Below are positions 25,018 to 37,317 of a stretch of DNA of 64,000 nt, in pieces. Positions within the stretch are counted from its first letter, which is position 1. Each line of letters begins with the position of its first letter. This DNA comes from Callipepla californica brunnescens. Its lineage: Eukaryota; Chordata; Aves; Galliformes; Odontophoridae. A model generated the notes under the pieces. The model did no database searches, was not told the origin of the DNA, and saw only the letters and a program-made list of their open reading frames with translations. The stretch is from contig JALIRH010000001.1 in the NCBI GenBank assembly GCA_023055505.1, forward strand, positions 13,015,467 through 13,079,466, in the 5' to 3' direction. Both the position numbers and the translations under genes were made by a program.

Positions 25018-25445
25018 CACAACCAGTGACTATGACACAGGAATAGAATGTATCCTCAGCAAGCTCACTCATGACACCAAACTGAGAGTTGTCAGCTCAC
25101 TGGAGGGATGAGAGACTTTACAAAGGGATCAAGATAAATAGCACTGTTGGGCAATTATCAATGGCATGAACTTCAACAATTAATGCCAGGTTCTGCATCT
25201 GGGATGGAGTTATGCCAGACACTGGCCTAGACTGGAATATGAGTGGTTGGAGAGCAGCTCAGCAGAAAGGGATCTGGGGGTGCTGGCAATAGCAAGTTCA
25301 ACATGAGCCAGCAGTGTGCCCAGCAGAAAAGAGTGCAAACAGCATTTTGGGGTATATTAAATATGCCATAGCCAGTCATTAGAAAAAAAAAAAAAAAGAT
25401 TCGCCTACTATATTTAGTGTTGATGCAGCCTCACCTTAAATATAG
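25018..25445 (+). mobile_element. CR1 fragment, reverse transcriptase C-terminal part
   Basis: Matches the CR1 stretch from just before the FADD box (CTCAGCAAGCTCACTCATGA, CACCAAACTGAG) through GCCAGGTTCTGCATCTGGG, GAGAGCAGCTCAGCAGAAAG and ATGAGCCAGCAGTGTGCCC to GATGCAGCCTCACCTTAAA. Both ends are truncated and many stops are present. An A15 run lies inside it at 25383-25397. Confidence 0.82.
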
Positions 25446-28400
25446 CTGTCAATAGGATCAGACTCACAGTTTTTAGTTTTGCTACACAAATAACACAGAA
25501 AGCCTCATAGGTTTCTTCATCAATTCTATGACAGCTGCACAGAGATTTTCTGTCCTAGAATGTAAAACTGCACAAGAGCTTGCAAACTGATAGACTAATA
25601 AATCCACAGGCAATTCTGTTGCTATCTGTGGTACCTGGAAGGAGCATCAGACAAGTACATGCTGTCCCCAGGAAAACAATGTACATTCTTCAAAATGTTA
25701 GTACTATTTTGCTTTGTTTTTAAAGTACTACTCTCAGTACGCTACTATGGAAAGATAAACAATAACAGCCTTGGATGTGATCTAAAGATGCACAAGCACT
25801 AATTACATTTAACAAGCAGTATTTCAATTTTAATAACCTAGGTCCACGCAAACACTTCACAGCAATAAGGTATTTAACAAACAGAGAAAGCAAATTCTCA
25901 GTAGATGGAAAACAATGTTACAAAGTCATGTTAAAACTAAGCCAGTATTATGTGAATTTCAGTAATAAAGTATCAGCCAATTACCCAAAAATCTGTATTT
26001 GTGTTTCTATTACTTAATTCCAAAGACACATTTTGACATGAAAATTTGGATTGCTGAAACATTACATAATTTTTTGAAGTGACTTGTGTATATGTTGAAA
26101 AGTGTCATAGCAGGGAGAGAAATCTGCAATTATTGGCCAAATTTCAAAATAAATAAATGGTTTGCAAACACTTGGTATTGATCTGAAGCAAAGTTTCCAC
26201 TAAATACATTATCTGTCTTTAATAACATATTTGTCTAAAGATCTCCTCCTGTTTTCGTATTATCTATAGGTACAGGATGCATCTACACATATTAAGTCAA
26301 ACATTACTAGAATTTTGAATCCATGTAGCTCCAGAATAGAAGCCTCACTACCCATTAACATTTTCCTATGAAAAGTCAAGGTTAAATATGCACCAATATT
26401 ATTACTACAAAGACAAAGGAATCTGTATTTCTTTCTGACATTGGCTGCACTGCACTGGAGCACACACATACACATGATTGTGGCAATATTTGACCAAAGC
26501 TGGTATGATTTTCTGCTGCAGATGCAGGAGTTGGTGAAACAATAGTATTTGACAAAATCATTTTTTTCCCCAAACATAAATGCTGCCTACCTCCTAGAAT
26601 CCAACAAACTAGGACGTCCCTAAACATGGAGGTGTGTAGCAATCAGAATGGATTGCTTTCTGGGCTCACATGCAGGGCAGACTTGTAGCTGTCTTTCCCT
26701 TGTGTCCAAACCTAAAGATGACCTTTTACAGGAACATCAGTTGCTTCATGTTTTGTAGTCTAAAAGATGCACTAAGAGGGAACTGTCATGCTGTCAATAC
26801 TCTGCACTCAAATCAGAGTACATTTCCATCATCCAGTTGTCTGAGATTAACAGAGAAGTAATGAACCAAAAACACGATTATTAAGTGCTTAGCTACCTTG
26901 GGACAGCAAACCTTAGAGATGGCTAAGCACTGACCTTCCTAAGTCATTGGAAGAAGCTCCAGCTTCTCCCATTGCTAAGGAAGCATTCATTCACAGGGAG
27001 ACTCCCAAAATCCTTGGAGTCTCAAGGTTTCAAATATTTAGAAACTGATTCAAACCTTGCCATTATAATAATGTTTTTGAATTTGTGAACACTCTCATAT
27101 TCAAGCGTGAAAGGTAAGAACTACAGAAATCAACAGAAAGATAAATCCAAAGGAGTTGGATTGATTCACATAAAGACTTTCCCCTCAGCTATTCCAAATA
27201 ATTTCATTCACTGAACTGAATCAGACAATTGTTTTCACTTACCAGTGTGTCAGGGATTTCTATACAGACTTTTAATATCTTCATTCATTTAGCTGCATCC
27301 TAGTTTGAGCGAGGCTTAGAATGATCTAAAAAGTCATTTATTTCAGCTGTCATTTCCACCTGAATTTTGGAAGTTATCCTCCCCTCTGCAATCATCATGA
27401 GAATACATAAAAATAAATGGATGCACAGCCTACAGATAAAGCAAACCTAAGTCATTACATTCTGGTAATTCTCTATATAAGTAATCTGAGGAATACTAAT
27501 ACATAATTATGTCACTCCATCCACTCTTTTTTTAAAGATTACATCATAATCAGAGTTGCATAATTACTTTCCAGACAGCTCTATGGAACATTTTTTTTTT
27601 TTTTTTTACCTCAGAATCCATTGCACACACTGTTGTATGTTTTTACTTCAAGTTTCACCTTTGATCATGGAAATTCAAGTCTTATCTACTGAAAGTAGCC
27701 CAGTGGAAAATTCTGTGTGTATGTGAAATAACAATAAAAATGTAATTTTCACGTTTCAGTATAAGTCATTATTTCTTCAAAGAATAGAAATGCTGGTTAG
27801 TGCCTAGGTATATCCCTAAACAGCAAAAGCAGTGAGTAGCTTCTCAGAAGGTGGCACTCAAGTCATTTTTACCCTCTCTCACCTAACAGATACCTGGTAG
27901 AGGATGAGGAGGACACCACCACAAGTTTTCCGGTGAGACAGAGCTCTCCAGGAATACAGACCCCATATTCAACACTTCCCTTAATCTTTACTGAGGTAAA
28001 ACACAGAAGCCCTTTGTCCCAGTTCACCTGGATTTCAGTGCCTTGTTATATGAGCAATCAAACGTTTGGGAAAGGAGAGGGGTTAACAGCTGGGAATTCT
28101 CTCCCACTTCCTCTTAATGTGCTCAACACAGGACAAGATCAATCTTGTAAATACTAGCTAGGATCACACAGGAGACAACAGTTGTAGACTGTTGATGTTT
28201 GAGATGTATATCCAATAGAGGAGATTCAGGGAGATTTCACTGATTGAAATTTAAACAACTCCAGGCAGAATTTCAAAAGTATCACACTTAAATTTCACTG
28301 AAGTAAGAAACAGAGACCCAAATAATCCCTGGTGATTCAACAGAGTTGCATTAGGTTCTTGTTTGGTTGTTGGTGGTTTTCTTCTTGTTGTTTCTTTGAA

Positions 28401-29699
28401 AACCTAGAAGGCAACTTAGATAAGGAAAAACAGTGCTTATTGTAAGGTACGTACCAAAGAAGAGGTGGCAACAAAGCCCATTCTGGTGTACTTACCCAAT
28501 TTTTTCCACCACATCCAAAACATATCAATAGAAAACTCCCTTGGCATATGAGGAGAATAGTATTTCCCAGCCCATTTGCCACTAATATTAATTCCATTTG
28601 GGTAAATAATTCTAGAAATATCCACTATACTTCTAATTGCAGAAAACTGAGGTTGATATATTCCAGTACAGAATAAATGTAACACAGTTCAGGAGCAATG
28701 ACAAATATTCCATTTTCCTTCATAGAAGTAGTCAATAGCTAATAAATCTACTAATTGGGTATCTGCAGAAAATAAATGGTTGTGTTTGCCCAAACTGCAT
28801 ATGAATCAGTTTCAAAGTAAAGTTTCATTTATGTCCATTAATTCACCTTCAGTCTCAGAACAAGGGTTCAGTGATTTCCTATTTCCTCTGAAGTTCTGAG
28901 TTAAGAAATTGTTGTTTCTTCTAGCTGCACAAGGCATTCAGAGGCCTCAGATATTCCTGGTTTTATTGAGTTTTACACATCAGGAAACTAACACAAGGAA
29001 AAAAATCATAATCAGGATTCATAAAACTTGTTCCAGCATGTGTCTAGCTATGTACCAGCTCACAGACCTCAGAATAAATGTCATAGTGAACTAGGGACAC
29101 AGGAGTTCTCCAAACAGTGGAAGTTAAGAGGCTGCACATTTCTGAGGATGCAAGTGAGAAGACTCATTTAGAAATTCAGACTGCTCAGTCTTGTGGAACA
29201 GATTAATAAGATCTCATGTCAATTGTTAATCATGTTGGCTAGACCTGAACTTATCATTCAGACAAGCTTTATAGTTAGCTGGAAGGTAGGTATTTTCTAG
29301 GGCATAGTACAAAATTTAATGCCTAAATTAGATTACATAATCACTGTTAAGTATTTTCCAGTAATAAAGTCCCTTCATTTAAAAAAAGAAACAAATTCTT
29401 ATTTCAGCCTCTGTCACTATAAACACTTTTTCTCATGGATATGGTACATGTTAAGCAGCCATATTTTAATTATTGTTACATTGAATAATATAGACAATGT
29501 AGAGAGCTGTAAGAACCACTGAATCTAACAATAAATTGTTGTGCTCAGAACTCCAGGTTTCAGATGCAACTGGAGTTACTTAAGGAGTAAGAGAAAAGCA
29601 GCACTACATTTATGAATGTAAAATAGTGATTTAACAAGCCTTACCATAAGACAGCAACTGAAAGGTGTCTTGCCAACTTGATTCTTGATTTTTTACTGC
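25446..29699. other. Unassigned DNA, 4.2 kb
   Basis: No recognisable repeat family or gene was seen. T17 lies at 27591-27607. Overlapping minus-strand frames at 26260-26642 (105 and 86 codons) and 28337-28685 (86 and 82 codons) oppose each other in phase and contain no known motif. Confidence 0.45.
27591..27607. repeat. Poly(T) tract, 17 bases
   Basis: An uninterrupted T run in otherwise unassigned DNA. Confidence 0.9.
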
Positions 29700-30360
29700 A
29701 GAGGGTAGGGTTAAACACCCAGGAGATCCTCCCATTGAGGCATGAGGTTCAGAGTGGATTCTTCCTTTCTAAACACCTTGAACCACCAAGACAGGGTGCC
29801 TAGGTGTGCCTAATTCACTCCTAGTCCCAGACTGGGTCACTAATTTATGTTTAAGTGATTGTATGTGCAAAATCAACCTAAGATATAATCTTGGCAAAGC
29901 ACCCAAAACTTCACAAACTTGTAGTCACTTACAAGGATCCGTATCAACAAGGAGGCTAAGTCTCTTGACACCAAGACACAAGGAAACACTGCAGAGGGAA
30001 CAACTCCACAAGGTACTCCTACTCAAGGGGAGACCCTGTTGCATGACCCAGTGTTGTACAGGAGAGCTCAAAGGGATCTTAGGCTGCTTGTTATTTATGG
30101 GGCAAGATTATTAACTCAGTCATAATAGAAACCAATTATACTTTTCAGCTAGATGGTAGTCCCTCCAAAATCTAAGTCAAACCAGAAAGAGTTCAGCACT
30201 TCAGTTACACTGGTGCAGGCTCTGCTGTAGAGCAAGGTGCCAATTTCCCCATCACCTAGCCCGGGTTGGAAAGCAACCAGTATCATGGTTAACCCCCAAC
30301 CAGGAGAGGCTGATGGTGAAATAGTCAGACTGGAAAGAGAAGGTCACACTGTCACACACC
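29700..30360 (-). other. Possible old LTR-like or retrocopy patch
   Basis: A compositionally distinct patch, less AT-rich than its flanks. On the minus strand a TATA-like CCATAAATAA lies at 30091-30100, roughly mid-patch, with C/T-rich sequence following. That arrangement is compatible with a decayed long terminal repeat. I cannot see defined TG...CA ends, a primer-binding site or any retroviral coding sequence, and the family memory behind this is weak. Ordinary single-copy DNA is the main alternative. Confidence 0.18.
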
Positions 30361-31139
30361 AATCTGTCTCTCCCTGTCCTACACATCATAATGATATTTC
30401 AGCTCTTGCTTGAAGAGACAGAAGAAACACTGATGGACTATAAGAAAGAGAGAAGCTGGATACAGCCATATGGATGAATGTCATTGCCTCATGTTTTAAC
30501 TACAGGCTTCTATTAAGCCTACAGCTCCTTAGGGCCTTTGATTCACTTTGGAGTGCTAGAGAAAAGAAAGCTAAGACAGGAATCACATTGCAAGCACAAC
30601 TTTTCACTTCAGATCTAATGCGCTTTGCTGACTGCCCCATTTAATATCTTCCAGTGACCAATGCATACTGAAAATTCAGGTAAAGCATTTTGCATATGGG
30701 AAAACTTTAACATTACTGCTAATTACTCAGTCTGTGCAGTCTAAGAGACCCAAACAGCTCTTCTACTTCTCTGTAATATTCTCAACAAGAAGGGAAAGAA
30801 GAAAAACAGTTTTAAAGCCTTGATTAATGCATGTCTTGAGGTACCTTGTTAATTAAAGCAGATTCCAGCTTTCACTAAATATAGCTCCACAAACGATGCT
30901 GCTACTAGTACTAAGTAATTGAGAATAAAGTACCAAAGTTTAATAGAACTTAAAAATGTGCTCTGTATTACTAACGACCTCCATTCTCATAAATTATTAC
31001 AATAGACTTTCTCACTGCTGCCTACCTAAAGTAACATTTAGCCATCAAAGAGAGTCCATAGCATTTTCTAACAAGCTTTTAAAAGAAACTGTAAAGGCAA
31101 AGGGCTCAGAACAAACAAGATGCTACAAAAGAAAGTGAA
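30361..31139. other. Unassigned DNA
   Basis: No recognisable gene, repeat family or regulatory motif was seen. Confidence 0.45.
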
Positions 31140-31330
31140 TGCTCACCCATCTCCAAGGATCTAGGCTTGCAAGGAAGCAACTCCAGAAAAAGGGATCTCC
31201 AGCAAGAGAACCTCCCTCGGGGGCAGTCAGCCCTTAAATGAGGTCTAAGAGAGGTTGAAATTGGCTCCACCCCTTACAGTTACACAGGTTAATTGCCTTC
31301 AGGTGCTTAATCAGTGGTTCAGGCTGTGAC
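31140..31330 (-). promoter_or_regulatory. Promoter-like or LTR-like GC-richer patch
   Basis: Read on the minus strand this has GGGGTGGAGCC, a TATA-like CATTTAAGGG centred near 31236, then 70-90 bases later GATGGGTGAGC, which has the shape of a 5' splice donor just after an ATG (about 31146-31156). It therefore has the outline of a promoter and short first exon, or of an LTR U3/R. There is no expression evidence, and minus-strand sequence downstream (lower coordinates) contains no recognisable gene. Confidence 0.2.
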
Positions 31331-31742
31331 TTAGCAGTCCCCACACAGTAACATAGTTAAAAACTTACTTATAAACCCTGTGTTGTTGCCATCTAGGAAA
31401 TAAAAATGCTAACTATTCTAGTCTAAAAAAGCTACAGTTTAAAATGCTTTAAACATTTAATTGTTGTATGATTTAACGCATTTTTATTTATTTTAAATCA
31501 GAATGCTAGTTTTGAATATAGGTCTAAAAGCCCTGGATGAACAGCTGACCCATATATCTGGCTGGTAATAGTGCTTTCAACAAACACGTTTGATGAGTAA
31601 ACACATCCCCCTAACCACCTACGCTCATATCCATCTGTTAAAATGGCAACATGCCTCTGCACAAGGTAGTGTGCCAGTATTAGAAGAACAGAGAAACAAA
31701 CCAAAAGTAGGGCTAACGAGAAATTAAAATAGTATTGCACTT

Positions 31743-31782
31743 ACCAAATCTTTTAGAATCTTTACAAATCTTTTAGAATTTT
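31743..31782. repeat. Tandem duplication, about 18-base unit, two copies
   Basis: CAAATCTTTTAGAATCTTTA is followed directly by CAAATCTTTTAGAATTTTG. Two near-perfect copies, a small local slippage duplication. Confidence 0.8.
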
Positions 31783-32087
31783 GTCCTGCTTGTAACAAGC
31801 AGTATCACACCCCTAATCACTGACCTTTTAAATTCAGTTCAGGTTGTGAAAAATCATGGGACAACCAGCAAAAAAGCAAAAGTAGTTTGGCTGTGGATTC
31901 TCAGAGTTACTCAAAACTGCTGAAATGGACTGTAAGCAGTAGAAGAAAAGCACAATACGAATATCCATCAATTTACTCTGAACTTCTACAGACAGCAACT
32001 GCTGCAAGCAAAGATAACTCCTTGGAAGACCGCCTGGGCTGGTCACAATCAACACAGAGTGGTTAACTACAAGTTTTGTCTTTATAG

Positions 32088-32503
32088 TGACAGCCTGGGA
32101 TGGCAAGATGTATCATTTACCCAGCCTGAAATATAAACCTTATCATAAGTTTGTTTTACAAACCTGTGTGTTCCTCTTTCCAAAAAGCACAAAATCTCTG
32201 GAAAAAATGTATGCTTTTATAGGACTAGAACTTACGTGCTCACTGCAGCTGTGTGCCTACACCACTGCAGAATGGATAAAAAAGGAGAAAGAAACTGTCG
32301 TTTTACACTTTCAAGAATACGAGTGGATTTTTCCTAGTTTTGAGGCGTTTTATTTCACCAATGATATTTTTTATTTTGATAGAAGTGCCATGTCTTTTTC
32401 AGAAATACAAAGTTGTCACAAGCAGATTTTATTGTATGCAGGCATTTCTTTTAAAAACTGTAACATTACAAAAGAATATAGAAAAATTGTAAATTATCTC
32501 TAA
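32088..32503 (+). other. 138-codon open frame of unknown status
   Basis: The longest open frame outside obvious repeats, ending in TAA at 32501-32503. An acceptor-like AAGTTTTGTCTTTATAG ends at its left edge, but no good donor follows. The frame is very aromatic (EAFYFTNDIFYFDRSAMSF). It has no recognisable domain and no strong ATG context. The opposite strand is also open over part of the same DNA (31834-32106). A chance frame in T-rich DNA is likelier than a gene. Confidence 0.12.
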
Positions 32504-34226
32504 AAACATTATGAGTAATAAAATATTACTTCAGAAATTACCTGTAGACTTTTAAGAAGAGATCAAAAAACATTTCCCGCTTTGACGTTAAAGGTTCATT
32601 TTTTAAGCTTTGGAAAATACCTGTTTTAATTAGTCAACCATATGCTACTGCGTGTGTCTCCTTCTAAGTAGAAAGTCTCTGCTTTGGGCTCTGAGGCTCA
32701 GCCATCCTGACCTATCCAAATCTCCCACTGACTGTACAAACTATTTAGGAACCAGCCCAAAACCTGGTGGAAAAGGCGCCTATTACACTTACTCTGTTCC
32801 CTTCAGCATGATAACTGAGCACAGCAGGAAGGTACAGTTCTTCCCTTTGATATTATTAGAGTTAACTTTGAGATTCTTAGACCTTTCTGTAAATGAACAG
32901 AGTGGAAAACACTCGTTTTTAAATGTTCTTAATTGTGAGAAGTCTATGACAAGGAGATAAGCCTTCATTTTCTCTCTGAGTGGGACAACACCAAATATTA
33001 CAGCCAGCCTGTGGCTGCAGAAAGCAACCAAGAGAGTACAACTGCAGAGAGGAAGAAAGGGAGAGAATAAGCAATTTGAGCTACATCACCACTCCTCAAG
33101 TGATTCTCCCTGACTCAAAGTAATGCAGGAAATACATTTTCTTTGAGAAGACCGATGAATATATTAGAATCTACCTCCACTGATGAATTATCCTGAACAT
33201 AACTGAGGATAAAAACAGTCAGAAATCAAAGCTATCCCGTTAAGAATGTGAAAGAGAAATCACAAATACTGGTCTGCTTTCTGTTGCCATCCCCTGTGAA
33301 TAGTCTGAATTGTGCTAAATGGCTGTTGACAACATACCCTCTAGAAAAGCTCACTTGCACTTTATCTGGTCACCTAAACTTTTCTGATCTCATGTACATT
33401 AAAAGGACTTCAATTATCAAAACCACCTTAACCCTGTAGTCATTATGTATCATTGCATTTTTCACCTGCTTCAATGATAACACATTTTCTTTTTTTTTGT
33501 TTTGGTTTTGGGGTTGAGGTTTGTTTATTTTTTTCTGGGTGGTGTTTTGTTGTTTTGCTGTTTTGTTGCTTTTTTTTTTTTTTCTTTTTTGTTTGTTTCT
33601 TTGAGTTTTTTGGCCTATTTAGATTGAGAATAATGTGAGGCATTTATTATTTGCTTTTCATTTTGCATCATATCTAGCCCAAAAGGGATTCAGCCTCTGT
33701 TCACCTAGGCCGCTACCACATGTCAGTGTGATAAATAATAGGAATTATTTTCATTTCTTCTGTTCTTTCAACATTCAAAACCCAACACTAAGAAAACCAT
33801 CATCTTGCACTCAGAACTGCTTCCATAGCTACTGTACTTGAGGAATGCTTGGTGATATATAATCTAGAAAAAAAGCCATATACTGAATAAAAAGGTGGTA
33901 TGTATCCTTCCATGAGTAGAGGGGAATTTCACTTCTGATATTTGTTTTCTAACTGAATATGGCACTTAGCTGTAGGTTCTACTTCTCACTGCCTGACAAC
34001 TCTACTTTTTCTTCTCATTTCTTTCAAGATGTTGTTTAGAACTTTTGCGAAATAGCTAATCTGTACTAACTCATTGCTTGAAGTTGTATAGGGAAATATC
34101 ATTTAAACAGAAAAATATTTTCTTGTTGTAGGTCTATATGTCAGAATATATCAATTTCATGATGATTTACCAGTATTTGCACAAAGGATTCAATGCTGTC
34201 TTGCATGAGATCTTTTTTTCTGAATT
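32504..34226. other. Unassigned DNA with a T/G-rich block
   Basis: No gene was recognised. A T/G-rich low-complexity block lies at 33485-33602. The 66-codon Lys-rich minus-strand frame and the 61-codon Phe-rich plus-strand frame there are composition artefacts. Confidence 0.5.
33485..33602. repeat. T/G-rich low-complexity block
   Basis: About 118 bases almost wholly T and G, with TTTTGTTG units and long T runs. G runs (GGTTTTGGGG, GGGTGG) occur on this strand. Confidence 0.85.
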
Positions 34227-34918
34227 GTAGGGACATGGATTTGGAAGATGGATGACTTTGTAAATAAGGAATTGGCTGGTTTTGGTGAATTTCTCTATGT
34301 CCAGGTAGAGACAACTGACATGTGGTATTTCTCAGGGCTCAGTACTGGGATCAGTATTATTTAACATCTTTTTCGGTGATATGGAGCATGATTGAGAGCA
34401 CCCTCAGCAAGTTTGTGGACTATACCCAGCTGCATGGTGTGGCTAACACACTGGAGGGGAGAGATGCAAGTGGGAAGGTCCAGAGGGACCTTGACAAGCT
34501 TGAGAGATGGGCCCATACAAAACTCAGTGTTCAACAAGACCATGTGGAAGGTCCTGCACAGAAGCTGAGCCAATCCCAAGCACAAACACAGTTTGGGCAA
34601 TGAGCAGATTGAGAGCAGCCCTGCAGAGAAGGCCTTAAAGGTAGTTGTGAATGAAAAACTGAATGTGAGTCAGCAATGTGTGCTTGGAGCCAAATAGTCA
34701 CTAGTATCCTGGGCTGCATCAAAAGAATTCTAGGTAGCAGATACTGGGAGAAGATTCCCTCCCTTTGCTCCTCTTCCATGACATCTTGAATTATTGTGTT
34801 CAGCTTTGGGACCCCAGCATATGAAGAACATGTAGCAAATCCAGAGGAGATTCACAAAGACAATTAGAGGGCTGAAGCATTTCTATGAACAAAGGCTTAG
34901 AAAGGTAAGGTCTTTTAC
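34227..34918 (+). mobile_element. CR1 copy, left part (interrupted by 34919-35847)
   Basis: It starts in the reverse transcriptase region (GGCTCAGTACTGGGATCAGT, ACATCTTTTTCGGTGATATG). The box usually read FADDTKL is degraded here to FVDYTQL (GTTTGTGGACTATACCCAGC). It continues past ATGTGAGTCAGCAATGTGTG and TATCCTGGGCTGCATC, to GAACAAAGGCTTAGAAAGG, and then stops abruptly at the tail of another CR1. Its own continuation resumes after 35847. Frameshifts and stops make it noncoding. Confidence 0.88.
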
Positions 34919-35847
34919 AGAATCACACAGAATCACAGAACTGTAGGGGTTGGAAGGGACCTCCAGAGGTCATTGAGTCCAACCCCCTGCCAAAGCAGCT
35001 CCCTAGCCCAGGTTGCACAGGTAGGCATCCAGGCAGGTCTTGAACGTCTCCAGAGAAGGAGACTCCATCACCTCTCTGTGCAGCCTGTGCCAGTGCTCTG
35101 TCACTGCACTGTGAAGAAGTTCCCATGCACATTTGTGTGGAACTTCCTATATATCGGTTTGTGGCCAGTTCCCTTTGTCCTATCACCACACACTGCAGAG
35201 AAGAGTCCAGCCTCGTCCCTTTGCCTCTCACTCCTTTGATATTTATAGACGTGGATCAGATCACCTCTGGGCCTTCTTTTTTCAAGGCTGAACAGACTCA
35301 GGTCTCTCAGCCTTTTCTCATAAGGAAGGTGATCCACACCCTTTATCATCTTTGTGGGACTCCGCTGGATTCTTTCAAGGAGATCCCTGTCTTTTTTCAT
35401 ACCGGGGAGCCCAGAAGTGGACACAAGACTCCAGATGAGGCCTCACCAGGGCACAGTAGAGGGGAAGAATCACCTCCTTCAACCTGCTGGCCACACTCTT
35501 CTTAATGAACCCTAGGATACCATTGGCCACCAGGGCACACTGCTGGCTCATTGCCAGCCTGTCATCCTCCAGGACCCCCAGGACCCTCTCTTCAGAGCTC
35601 CTCTCCAGCAGGTCATCCCCCAACCTGTACCAGTGCATGTGGTTATTCTTCCCTAGGTGCAAGACTCTGCACTTGCTCTTGTTAAACCTCATCTGGTTTC
35701 TTTCTGCCCAACTCTCCAGCCTGTCCAGGTCTCACTGAATGACAGCACAGCCTTCCAGTGTGTCAGCCATTCCTCCCAGCTTTGTATTATCAACAAACTT
35801 GCTGAGGGCAGACTTTATCCCTTCATCAAGGTCATTATGAAGATGTT
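34919..35847 (-). mobile_element. Young-looking CR1 inserted within an older CR1
   Basis: In minus-strand orientation this carries the end of ORF2 and a complete 3' region. Its 3' tail is at the left (AGAATCACACAGAATCACAG, then TAGGGGTTGGAAGGGACCTC). Frame 35375-35692 keeps a long readable piece of the reverse transcriptase C-terminus: [49 protein letters not shown]. Frame 35101-35424 continues it with [17 protein letters not shown]. Few disabling changes suggest a fairly recent insertion. It is nearly the same as the matching parts of 44490-45766, so both belong to one subfamily. It is 5'-truncated at about 35847, inside the segment before the FADD box. Confidence 0.92.
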
Positions 35848-36223
35848 CGAGCCTGGAGAAGAGAAGGCTTTGGGTGAAACCTTGTGGAAGCCTTCCAGTA
35901 TCTAACAAGAGCCTACAGTAAGGATGGGGAGAAGCTCTTAATCTGCAATAGTGATTGAACAAGGGGTAGCAGTTCTAAACAAAAAGATAAGAGATTTAGA
36001 TGAGACCTGAGGAAGAAATTCTTTACTCAGAGGTTTATGAGGCACTGGAACAGGCTGCCCAGAGAAGCTATGGATGTCCCATCCTTGGAAGTGTTCAAGG
36101 CCACGTTGGATGAGACTATGGGCAATCTGATCTAGTAGTAGGTGTCCCTGCTCACGGCAGGAAGCTTGAAACTAGATGGTCTTTAAGGTCCTTTCCAACT
36201 TTAATCATTCTATGGTTCTATGA
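35848..36223 (+). mobile_element. CR1 copy, right part of the interrupted element
   Basis: This continues the element left at 34918. GAGCCTGGAGAAGAGAAGGC and GGCACTGGAACAGGCTGCCC are followed by the 3' end AACTAGATGGTCTTTAAGG, TCCTTTCCAACTTT and ATTCTATGGTTCTATGA. The left and right parts together give one normal CR1 order. Confidence 0.9.
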
Positions 36224-37317
36224 CAGAGTGATGAGAAGTTAGTTCTTATAAATCCAATAAGAGAGAACAAAATGACAAAGTATTCATAAAGCATGGAAAA
36301 GAGAAAGCTGTATTTTTAATATGCTTTGCTGTCTCAGCTCCAGAGCTTAGTCTTCTAATCATTTACTGAATTTCTATCCCACTAATCACATTCTCAAGTC
36401 TCAAATGTGCAGCCAGGCTGACATCTTGCTGTTTATCTATGTAATGTTCAACTGTGCAGCAAGCTATGCAGGTAATAAATACAATTACAGACACAATGCA
36501 ATTTGCCTGTATTCAGTATCCTTCATACCTAAGGTCAAAAAAATGCTTTGTCGAAACAGTCAGTCATTGACTAACTAGAAAAAGAATATTGTAAGGAGTG
36601 ATTTAGTAGAGGGAGTTAAACATAGATCAGATAGCAGAAAGTTCTCCAGTTGCACTTTTAGGATGAAAGATTGCTGGGAGAGAGCAAAAAGTCAAGAGAA
36701 TTTGTGGAGTTGAAGAGCACACTGGGAAAGAAAAGCACAGCAAATCCACGAAGAACACTGAGAGGGAGGGGTCTGAAACTTGCGCTATAACATTTCATTC
36801 TTCTGTAAAGCATACTGTACTGTCAGTAATTTCAGCTGAATTAAATATCAGGGCACTTCTGAAAATTTCATTCATTTCCTATCTGCGTGTTCATTTGAAC
36901 AATTGAACATCCTTGTACATCTGGTATTGTACATAATAACAGAAGCATACAAACAATAAAACATAAGGAGCAAATACAGTGTGTTATGTCACACACAATC
37001 TGTGTTACAATGTCATGGCAAGGAAGAAAGTGTATTTTACAGGTGGGTATGATGGATGTGTTTTATCAAATGCAATTTGTTCTGTTTCAGGAGTCTTGGA
37101 AAAAAAATGTAACTAGCTAGGAATAGAAACAGGTAGTCCAGGAAGATCATAAACTCAGAGATTTCCAAGAAGAAGGGAAAGAATCAAACTTTATGTTTTT
37201 GGTTTTTTTTATGCAACCCTATTCCAAAGAATAATTGGATAATGTTTCCAAAACTGACTTCCTCATAAGAGAACCTAGAAGAAGGTTATGAAAAAAAAGA
37301 GAGTGAGATTTCATCAT

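Noticed and set aside
33443..33643. 66-codon Lys-rich minus-strand frame
   Set aside because: Translation of a T/G-rich low-complexity block.
34973..35962. Multiple overlapping open frames of 76-126 codons on both strands
   Set aside because: They are sense and antisense readings of the CR1 at 34919-35847 and its host CR1, not genes.
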